DNA from: Spongilla lacustris
Lineage: Eukaryota > Porifera > Demospongiae > Spongillida > Spongillidae
DNA: 64,000 bases
Assembly (NCBI GenBank): GCA_949361645.1
Contig: OX442424.1
Span: 7,593,378-7,657,377, forward strand
Direction of reading: 5' to 3'
A program made the position numbers and the translations under genes. Positions 47,801 through 59,800 of the stretch are shown one piece after another. The first letter of the stretch is position 1, and the number at the start of each line of letters is the position of its first letter. The notes under the pieces are model-generated. The model worked only from the letters and a program-made list of their open reading frames with translations. It had not been told where the DNA came from and did not search any database.

Positions 47801-50800
47801 AATGTATTTATTTCTAACCAGTATAATTCCGTAACCATGATCATACAAAGGAAAAGCTAACAAAACAAATAAAGAAACATTCTATCTGAGCAAGTTAATG
47901 GTGTATAGGATTTGAAGGCAATGCAGGTGTAAAAGGGAAGAAATCAAGGGTTCATTGACATGAAAAAAAAGAAGGTAGTCTTATAACCTATATGAGAATT
48001 GCTAGATATAGGAGTATTGCACTAACTTGTTCAGACCACAACTTTTTTTGGAATTATTTGTTCATGTGTTATTTAAATAAACCTAGTAACTAACTTTAAT
48101 GCAGAGTTATAACATAAAGTAAATGTAGTTTCAATATTGCACTATAAATTGTGCATGATTTTTGATGATGTCTCTGTGATATGGTTTATTATTTTTGTGC
48201 AGCCTGGTTGTGGGTGGGACTCTTCCTTTGATTGCTCTCAGCCTGTCAGACAGGAAGGCCAAACAGCTTATGAAGGTACCAGTAGGGCAACCATCTTTAT
48301 GCTTTTCAAGGGTGTTTTTCTGTCTCATTTTGTTCACCCACACTAGTTGTTTCAAAGTTTGCCACTTCCTCCTCCTTCCTTGGCCTCCAGGCCTTCTGTA
48401 CCTATTATTGTAAGTACCTGCAGTGTACATGTATGTGTGTATACATGTTGGACATGTAGCTGTATACATTGCATACATGTTGTGGTGCAACGTTTCATAT
48501 CTGACCTTTATAGCTGGTGTGCTAGGTTTGACATCTTGCCAGGCTGGGCTGTATTTGTACAATGATGCATGTGCTTGATAAATTTGAAAAGTTCCCCCGG
48601 GCAATGTACAAAGTCCCCTCCAACATATACATGTGCAGAATGATGGATTGTATGGAATTGCATAACCACTAGTGTCTGCTGACACTGCAAGCAGACTATG
48701 GTTATACATGTACAAACTGTATAACTTTGGGAAAAGCGCACATAATTTATGTGCGCTTTTCCCAAAGTTATACAGTTCGTATAACCATAGTCTGCTTGCA
48801 GTGTGACATTCTTTCATTTCCTTTTATTGTGTACAGGTATGTGTACCATTTACATATTTATGAAATAACTTTCTCTATGTACCAATACTGGGATTATGTT
48901 CATGGGATGACATTTGTGCTAATCGAAAACATAGTACATGTACATATACATGAACCAGTACTGTTTGTGTGATGACACTCAAGTCTTGTGTGCCATGACT
49001 TAGATATTATGTCTGGAGACTCTAGGCAGCTTTCCATGAGCAGCAGGAATTTTATTATCAGCCAAGTCACATGCCAAGAATGTAATTAGTGCCCACAAAA
49101 GGGAGTGTCAGCTGCTCCACATGTCTGCAAATGGGAGCTCCCCACCAAATTCATGGGAACGGTTAGTAAAGCTGTGCCACCCATTATTTGTGGGTGTGTA
49201 CTGTGTACCTTCCAACTGAAGAAGGGAAAAGATAAGTGCCGCTCTTAGCATCTAAGGATATCAAACATGATAGCACAGTGTCCATGACTTCCCATTTCAG
49301 TTGGAAGGCACACAACTGCAACTCTGCCCCTTTGATTTGGGCGCAGTTCACCATAGTTCAACTGCTAAGACGCCATTCTGCTAGTGCTGTCAACATCTTT
49401 TTAGTGTACTTACAAATCGATGGTTACATGACTGCTGCAATGTGATTGGTAGCAACAGGTTTCTGTCGCTAGCACATGGAATGTTGCCTAGAGTCTCCAG
49501 ACATAATATCTGTCAAATAAAAATAATTATGTCATGGCCCGTGCGACTAGAACATGTACCTATAGTGTGTCCTTGGGATGGCATTCTTTATGCTTACCTG
49601 CTTGTGAGCCATTAAATGGTGTATGCCATTGCGTGTATGGACCATCCATTCTTGTTGTGTTTACTCACTTATTTATGCAGCCAAGCAAGGCTGCGTCAGT
49701 GTATCCTACTATTAGTACTGCCGCTGTGATCTCAATGGTAGCTAGAAACCCAACAGATGCTGAGCAGGAATGCAGTGAAGGTGAGTGTTTGTGTGCATGG
49801 GTGGGCACATTTTGCGCAGAAGTTATATGGGCTATTGCTAGTGATGTTTAATGGGTTAATAACTTTAAAAAATGGTGCGTTGCAATACTCATTAATGTTA
49901 TACTGAAATTACATGTAAATAATTGGCACTACATGTAGGTTTGATTTTTTTTAGCTATTTAGCTGTCAACCATTCTAATTTACCCTGAATAGCATACACT
50001 ACTGCATATACTCCTCTCATCCCCCACCGAATAAAATGGCTCATGCTTTAGCAAGCTCATCTCCGTAACCATTAATGCTGCTGCTTGCCATTGTTCAAAA
50101 TCATGTCGGAGTACCATTTCTTTCCTGAAGTGTTGAAAACGTTCTGAAACATTTGGAAATATGTTCATAAAAATTTTTCTGATGGGGGTGGAGGGGGGAG
50201 GAGTTTGGTGTGGGTTCATAGTTGTATTATGTTGCTGATGGTACTTAGTGAGGTTGGGCTGCTTGTAAATTTACATGTACATGCATTTGGCATTTATTTC
50301 AACAACTGCAAGTTCTGCTGCATTAACCAGTTACATGTAGTTGAATTAACTTTTGATTGGTAATAAATACCACACTAGATATTATGGTAAACAAATATTA
50401 ATTAAAATTATGCACAAATCAATATTTCACCTTTAGTAACTCAACAAGAATTAGTGGCATTTTGGTGACCTTAACATTAAATATTATTAACTTGAAAAGT
50501 AGTCACTTTGTCTTGATTAGTAACTTGATTGAATTGTGTTGGTTGGATAAAGATGGTTTATTAACAATGTTATATCCATTTTACTTGATGTTAGTTAATG
50601 AACTACTAAGTAAGCATTGATTTGTTTATATCATCACTTCTCACAAAATGAGAATTTAAAAAACAAATTTCCCTTGATTGTGGGCCACCCAATATGCATT
50701 GTTCCCTTTCAAAAGATGACCCTGAATTTGAGACTGCTAGTGAGGGAGAAGAGGAGAGAGAGGAGAGAGAGGAGAGCCATCAGGTGAAGAAGGGTAGCAT

Positions 50801-53800
50801 GCAGACAGACAATGAAACCAGGATGGCTGAAGCCTCCAAAGAGGATGTGGCTTCAGTGTCTGTTGTGGCTTCTGCAACTACGTTGACATTACACTTTGCA
50901 ATCAATGGGGTATGTGCACAGATTTCATTTTGTTTGAGAACAATCAGTTTATTGATTGTGCACACATGTACATATATGTTCAGCAGTATGGTGTAAAAGG
51001 TTATGAATCACAAATAAAATTGGATTTGTGAGCACCATTTGTGTAAAAGGCGGTAAACAAGGGAATTACGGAAAATATGCAATTATCAATTTATGAGAAC
51101 TGCAGACCAGTACATGTACATTTAGTAACATTTAGCAAGTTTATCTAGTGTATGTCATGAACTTGTTAAATGTAGATCTGTAGTTTTAATAAATTCATCA
51201 GTGCATGGTTTCCGTAATCCCTTTGCCGCCTTTTTACACAAATGGTGCCCACAAATCCTGCATTGATAGCAATTTAATTTTTATATCTTGGTGTCTGTCA
51301 TAGCAATTTTAATGAAACTTGTACACTTTTATTGTTGTAAACTAGCTGCTTAGTTATGATGTACAGTTGTCAGTGTTATTGTTGGCTTGGTTGCTGTATC
51401 AATTCGTGTGCACAATTGGTAGTTTGTTGATAGCTAGATTAGTATGTCGTTTTCTTTCAGATTGTTGTTGACTATAGTGAGTATGTTGATGAAAAGGACA
51501 TTGAGAGACTGAAGTTCCTCCTGAGTGAGGTGCAGACAGAGGTGTTGATGAGAAGTTGGGACTTGAATGTGACTGCCTCAGTAGGGTGTGCAGAGATTCA
51601 GGATTACTTTACCAAAGGTGAGGGGGATATTTTTTGAAAAGGAATGACACCAGACCTGTGTGATTGTCATTTTGGCAGGTATGGAGCCTCACCTTCTGTT
51701 GAGTTCAGGATCTAATGTAACAAAGTTTTTGAATGTGAAGTACTTTAAGGTTGTGTGGAATTGCTCAACATCAAATGTGATCTCATGTGCTAATGTTACA
51801 TAACAGAATGATCGAGCATCCCCACACTATGGTTCTAGTCCCCAGCCCACTGAACACACCGTGGTTGCAGACATGTCAGTAGTGAAGGTCCAGATTCTGA
51901 AAGGGTCCCTTGTCAAGCTGATGTCCATGGGCCTCTCCGTTATGTCTGAGATCAAGTGAGTGCCTCTCTTTTGTTCACTGCTCACTAGCATTGGTTTCCC
52001 ATTCTGTCATGATCCCTGATGGTGAAGGTCTAACAATCAGTCATCAAAGAGCACTGTTGCTAAGAATAGTGTCACACCAGCAAAAGATGGAGGATCCAAG
52101 AAATGTAAGTTATATTGGAATCCAAAAATGTCACACTGTGTGATGTCGACGTGCATATTATCATGTGCATTCTATGCCAGCTGTCAGAAGCCAAAGTCTT
52201 CCTGGTGAGAGAGAGGTGTATGTTGAAGCCAGGTTTGGTGGTCTGGAGGTGACCCTTGGAGATGAACATGGAGATATCCTGAGTGCAGATATAACCGGTA
52301 TTTACTGTGTACATGTGCATGTACTTGGGCAGTGTTTTTCAGAACTGATAGAATGCCATGGATGTGCCTTTTGTACAGATGTGTATAACTATTGTGGTAT
52401 TTAGGTACATGTATATGTGTACATTTTTATGTGTACATGTACATGTAAATGTGATAGTTGTACTACAGACATGTATGTATACACGAAGTTAAGTATTTAT
52501 ACATCAATTTAAATGATACTATGTACAGACCATAATTTGACAAAAAAATTGAATGTTGAGATATTTCTGGATTACAGGAAATGTTTGGTTTTATACACGA
52601 GCCATTTTGTTTTGATGGGGATGGAGGGGGAGGGTCCTCTTTACTGAACACTCCAACAGCTGCAAACCAAATTGCTTGCTAAGTGTTGTAGCCACTTTGC
52701 AGCAGGCATTGATATGTATTTATTACTCTCCAGGGCAGGCTGCATCAATCATCTGTTTAATTCATTGTATAATATTTTCGGATAATGTGGTGTACGAAAA
52801 TAAATCCACTCACTAGTTTATCACCTGTAAATTGGCATACTGTGCATGTGGTGCAGCAGGTTTTGAGGGTTTTTTCTTTAAAAAAAAACAAAACAATTTT
52901 ACAAACATAATAGTAGTATTGTTATGCTTAGAATTTACAATACCGTACTGTTCCAAAATATTGGTGATTTTAAATATTTTGTGAAGGTTTTTATTTTCTC
53001 TTCATTGTGAATCAGTGAATAGCGTTTGGTGTAAAATACTTTATTGTGATCCATAGATCGTAACATTTAGATACGTCTAATAGGTTTAGTAGCGATGAAT
53101 TTCAGGGAGTGCCACATATGATTTTACATGTTAGTACCACTGTTAGATCTACATATGTTTGGTGGACTGGGCTTAGCATGTCCAACTATGCAGAGTGAAG
53201 GAGACATTTGGTGGGCAGATGGTTTGCATGTACACGTAGCTTCTAGTGCACAGAGACCTAATTGTGGGCAGATCAAAATTTCATGATCCTGATCCATTGC
53301 ATGAAGTTTGAATCAGGAATATTGAGGAACAGTAATTTCTATAGTTCAGTTTGGCTAGAGTTGTGAATTGTCTATGTCACAAACCCAGTTTCAGTGGTTC
53401 AGTGAATGTACATGTAGTATTGTATAACCAAATTCTGCTTATTAATTGGTTAAGTTTAATACATGCCACAAATATAATATACACTGTACATGTACATGTG
53501 AGCTATGTGCGCATTATACTGTATCCAATTTATTATACAGTATGATACCGATAGCTATTGTTACATGTACATGTACTTGTGTAGATGCTTACTTATTCAT
53601 GTATTGGAATAGTGTATGCAATGAGGCGCATCTCTTTTGTTGTTATTCAGGATTGAGTACAACAGTGACTGTATTGGAGGAGTATACTGCAGTAACAGCA
53701 AAGTATGTGGATGGGTTATGGTGCTTTGTATGTGTGCTTGTGCACGTTTAATGTTGTCACCTTGCACTGTTTATCTCGTCTGCAGTATGAATGACATTAT

Positions 53801-56800
53801 GGTCATGGACAAGGAACCAATGAGCTGTTATCCCAAGGTGAGTTGGTAGTGCACACAAAACTGTACAGGTGCAGTTCAGGGGAAGTGATTATTATTGCCA
53901 ATAACTCAAAACTACATGTGTATATTGAATAATGCATATGGGCAACATTTGGAACAAAATACGGTTTTATGGAACATTACTGGACAACCAAAACATGGTA
54001 ATGTTTGCATTTAATGTACGAACGGACAGCGTTTGGTTCCCGCGTGGTTCCCGCAAATAGTATTGCTAAAATGCATGCACGATTTCTGCCGCTTTTAATG
54101 CGAATGTATAACTTGTATAGTGACGATCCTGACCCAACGTTTATTTTATTCTATATTTTTATTCGCGGGAACCGAGCGGGAACCAATTTTCCACACAAGG
54201 TTCCCGCCCGGGAACCACCAATACATGTGAGAAAGGCGTGGTAGTACAAGTTATTGAAAATAATTGAGCATAAAATGGCACCTAGACTATAAGTTGGAAA
54301 TCGTGTTTAATCAAAAGCCACCTCTATTCTCGGGTGCCGACGAGCAGGGGATATATTCGGACCTTGGGCCTCAACGCTTGAGGCCGACGGGACCTTTTAA
54401 AAGTACCCCTTTGTCATTTCTTGGCTACACATAATTGCGAAGTACAACGTGCATGCATGCAGGCATAAAATTAAACGTAGATCATTCAAATACACATGCA
54501 TACGCACAATGACACATCGGGGCAACCTCCCCTCCTCTCTTATTGTGCGCTAATTTATAATACGGTACTTGCAAAACAACCAGTTAGATGAATTCATCGT
54601 GCAATGATTTTGCTCTATATGCGCGGGAACCTCATGTACTTATTATTTATGTATTTCCAGCCCTATTGGATAATTTTATAGTCTAGTTATTTATGGGGAA
54701 CACTGAACCATCACTTGTTTAACTTATGGAGTGATTAAAACAAACACCGCATCTTCCACTATTACACAGTAGCCATTAAAATGGGACCATGCCGCGGGAA
54801 CCTTCCGTACAAACGGGAAGTTACGCGTGCGAGGTGGATCCAGAAACCATTGTATATCTCAGCGTCTAGCCAACGTACGGCGTTTAGTGTTTTGGGGAAG
54901 AAACAGCATTGGTAGGTGTATACACTAATATCACTCAAAGAGTCATAACTTTGCCAATAATGATAAAGTACTGCACGAAAAGTGGTTCCCGGGCGGGAAC
55001 CTAGGTTCCCGCAAGGTTCCCGCTGCGCGTTCGTACATTAAATATTCAGAATTCTGTGAAATCTTTGTGCATTTATTAGAGGACGTTGCACACTTTCAGA
55101 AAATGAAAAACTTGAATGCTTGGAAAGAACACCATAAAACTGTTTTGTCGGATAATGCCCCATATGACCATACAAAGAAAAAAACAAACAAAATAAGCAT
55201 TACCAGAACTCTTTGGTGAACAAGGCTTATACCCATGCTTATCTCACTCTATATGTCCAGGGCAGGCTCAATGTGAAAAGGCTTGCACTCATCGTATTCA
55301 CGTAATGTCTTGTGGTACATAACAGGGTTAACCCCGAAAATTAGAGGTTAACCCCATGGATTTTTGATGTCAGAATTCATGTTTCATTTCCGCATTATGG
55401 ATTTAAACACAGTCAACGTATTTGGCATCACCAATCCAGGATATGCAGCTTTTATGAATTGTTAAAATCAAAGTTTTGTTAACCAGAGTTAATATATGCA
55501 TGCGTGGTATTTCTCAAAATAGTGAGCTACATTAGCGCTGATACATGTATAATACTGCACTAAAACATATTTGTGTTATGAAATGCAGTACATTCCCTAG
55601 ATAAGCAAACATGTAGTTGGTAATCTTCAACTGATAGTTCATTTACTAGTAATTCTATTTGGGGTTAACCCCTTAATTGTAGAGGTAAACCAATATATTG
55701 CTGGATGACATGTGTACATGTACATGTTCTGTACATACATGAAGATAGTGGCAGCAGTTTAATAGCAATCATTTGTACAGGCTGACACAAAATACAAATA
55801 TATACAAGTACTGACATCTGTGCTCTAGCATAGTCTTAGGTTCTGTGAAAGCGCTAGTTAATTCAGCTCGTTACATATGTATAACTGACGATTTCTTAAA
55901 TTTATGATTTTGTGCAATATATTTCAAGAACAAATGAGCAGATGCTTGTACCTACTTGTGTTGGAGTGAATGTGTCTGTATACTCACATGTGGATCAAAC
56001 CCAAACTTTCTATTGATATTTTCTCCTGCATCTATTTTGCATCCCCAAGAATGGAAATTATAGCCCATCACTATAAATGTATCGGAGTTGCTGCATGATT
56101 ATTGATGTAGTACATTGTACACGTTATTTTGCTGCAATACATGTACACTGATTGGTGTGTTTTAAAACTCTGTTTACAGTTGTAGTACTGTACTATACAG
56201 ATTTTCTTGACTTCATCATTTAGGTTGTCTGTAAGATGGATGATTCAGCAACAGTGATATCAGCACAGGCGAGTATTGGCTGTACCATACGTGTGTACTG
56301 TATAATCGTTGTTGTATTGTGGTGCGTATTTAGGTAAAAGTACTCAAGAATATTGAAAAGACAAATGTGGACATCAGTAGTGCAGAAATGTGTGTATCGG
56401 CCACTGTGCAGAGACTGACAGTGTTTGTTGTGTTCAAGTTTGTGAACAGAGTGATGGTGAGGGGGTGTGGTTATCCATGGAGTACCTAGCCATCTAATCT
56501 TGCAACTTTTATGTGTAGCACTATGTAGATGAAGTGATGGAAGAAGTAAGATTGGCAAAGAAAGCAAATGGTCTGCCTAAGGAGACGTCCTTACCTAAAG
56601 CAGTGAGTATCTGTTGCTATAGTTTTGTTTTACCTAATGTATGTACGTGTATGCATGTAGTTGGAAATATCTGGTACTCAAGAGAAGCTGACAAATGGAA
56701 GTAAAATAGGACTTTCAGTTTCCATCAGTGCCCCCTTGGTGGTCCTTCCTCTGACCTCCACATCCACCAGTGCCTTTGTGGCAGACCTTGGTCGTATGGA

Positions 56801-59800
56801 AGTCACCAACACATTCCTTCGTGCAGAGAAGGTAGCTGTTGGACAGCACCCTCCTGAAAAGTTTGTCTCCTCTGGAGGTATTCCAGCCATTGTTGATGAT
56901 ATGACAGTAGACATCACTTCTGTTCAACTGTTTAAGTGAGTTTGTACATTGTACTGTACATAGTAATTGAGTCGTTTTGCTCATAACTGTAATTTTAAAA
57001 GTAAACTACAGGGGTGTTAAATAAATGTACTTGATACTGACTGGAAATAAAAATTTTGCACCTAAGGATCAACAATGCAATGATTTTGAAAACAGAAGAT
57101 TTCAGTCATGTGATCATAGTGCCTGTCCAGTTCCATGGTCATGTGATCCGCAAGCTTAGTGGTTGGTGCGCTGTGGTTCCAGATATCAGTATAGACGCAG
57201 AGCTCCCTTCATTGGAGGTCCGGCTAGGTCCTGGGGACTATAATGCCATCTTGTCATTGATGAACTCTTTGAATGATGGTCGACCTACCACACCTCCTTC
57301 TGATAAGGGAGAGGATGATGGTGAAGAGAAGGGAGAGGATCTATTGGAAAGTAAACAAATGGCGATACCTTTGGGGTCCGAAGATGCTGCCTCAAGTGAT
57401 TGTGTGAAGCTGTTAATGAAGTTTCAAATGAAAGAGGTGCATGAATTTAGATTTAAATGTGCACCCCGCTGATGCTTTACCATATTCATGACTATGTACA
57501 ATGTGCAATGTAGGTTGTACTCCATCTGAATGAGCAAAGTAATGGTGGTAATGTCGAGAGACTGAAATTCCTCCTGAGTGAGATGGAGACAGAGTTAGTG
57601 ATGAGGAGTTGGGACTTGAGTGTAACTGCCTCCATTGGGAGGGCAGAGATCCAGGATCACTTTGCCGAAGGCAAGAGGGATAGCTGCATAGAAGGATGTC
57701 TTGTAGTGTGATAGCTTGCGGATACTCAATGTATATATTATGTAGGTGTTGAAGGGAAGCCCCACATCCTTTTGAGTTTAGGATCATCAGAAAGGAAGGT
57801 TCTAAATGCTGTCTATTGTAAGGTAATTATCTCATCGTATTTATATGCTTACAGCACATAATTCAGTTGAATTTTTGAATGATGCAGATGGATGTGCAGT
57901 CTCAGCACTACTGTTCCAGTCCACATCCCACTGAGCAGTCTGTTATTGCAGACATGTCAGTAGTGAAGGTCCAGATACTGAAAGGGTCCCTTGTCAAGCT
58001 GATGTCCATGGGCCTCTCCATTATGGCTGAGATGAAGTGAGTACCTCTATTTCGCTGCCTTTGCGTGCCTATCCTGTCATTTGTGGTTGTGCAACACTGT
58101 AGGTCTGTTGCTCAACTTTCAAAGGCCAGTGTTACAAAGGAGGTTACTTCACAGAATGGGAATAGAAAGAAGTGTGAGTTGATTCCTATTTGAACATAAT
58201 AGTGGCATAGCATATCCTGTGTGCATGGTTTTCAAATGTCAGCTGTGAGACAGCACCTTCCTGGTGAGAGAGAGATGTACATTGAAGCCAGGTTTGGTGG
58301 TCTGGAGGTGATTGTTGGAGATGAACATGGAGATATCCTGAGTGCAGATATGACAGGTACATGTGTGTGTGTGATATGCTACACGTACATGTACATGTAT
58401 ATGTTTGCTCATACGTACATGTTTGTTATGTCATGTGATACATGAATGTGCATCATCTACATGTATGGGGAAAGAACCAGTTTTGCATGTGTCATTACTG
58501 TGGTAAAGTAACCACTGTAAGTAATTCTTGTGGTGTTCGTGTATATATTGTATACCATTAACCAGTATGGTTTGCTGGACACATATGTTAGTACTGTACA
58601 TTTGTATGTGTAACATGTATACATCTAGATGACTTACATGTTCATTTCCACATGTGTGTACAGACTTGAGTTCAACAGTAACTGTTGTGGAGGAGTGGAC
58701 ATCAGTGACTGCAAGGTGTGTGCTTGCGTGTATTTGTATGTTGTGTTCATGTGTACATTTATGTTGTATGTGTGCATGTTGTATGTTTATCTTCATGTGT
58801 GTGTACATACATCTATGTGCTTGTGTGGGTGTGGATGTACCAGTGTCTGCATGTACCCTGCTTGTGTGTAGGATAATACATGCTCATGTATGTATCTACT
58901 CTTGCACTCGCTTCAACTCTAGTGTGAAGAACATTATGATCATGGACAAGGATGCAAATAGCTATCATTCCAAAGTGAGTTTTTTGTGCATTCATTTTCA
59001 GTTGTACATTATATACAATGGTGGATCAAGGATGTGTGGTTGGGTGGGGGGCACAAGTGCAAGTGTATAGGTGGAGTTGCCCCGGAGACAGCTCCCCCAT
59101 CGAGGGTCTCGTGCTCTGCCCCAGAAGCCAACACTTTTTGCATTGAAAAAACTCCCAAAGCTAAAAACTGCACTAAATTAATTACACAGTAATGATAGAG
59201 CTCAGCCTTTATGTGTTCGATATGCTGATTATGTTGGAATGAACATAGTACGTATAGATCTTACCATTCATTTGTTTAGAACATACAACATAGACCGCTT
59301 CACTTCAAGTTAAACAACATATATGTGTGCACAACAATTATAATGATATTCATATTTGGCTCGGTGACAACCCGGCCCTGTATCTGCCACTGGCATTGGA
59401 AGGGACCTGGTGTCCCTCCCCTTCTGTGACAGCTCATTTTATTTATGCAGATAGTGTTAATTGAATACATTTATGGGTTGATCCATGACATATTACACAT
59501 TTTGGTTACTTTCTCTCCTCCCCATCCTCATCACTTTTGTTATATGAACAACTTCCATTGTTATCCTTGGTCAGGTTGTTAGTAAGCTGGATGATTCAGC
59601 TGCAGTGTTATCAGCACAGGTTTGCCTCCTTATTACCATGTCAGTTATATAAAACCTCACTGTTCATTTTTGGTTTGTAATTAGATAAAAGTATTCAAGA
59701 AGATTGAAAAGACTAGTGTGGACATCAGTAGTGCAGATATGTGTGTATCGGCCACTGTGCAGAGACTGACAGTGTTTGTTGTGTTCAAGTTTGTGAACAG

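Noticed and set aside
48131..48817. 228-residue minus-strand frame
   Set aside because: It lies antisense across VPS13 exons 29 and 30 and a palindrome, is rich in cysteine and tyrosine without a domain, and has no splice or promoter support.
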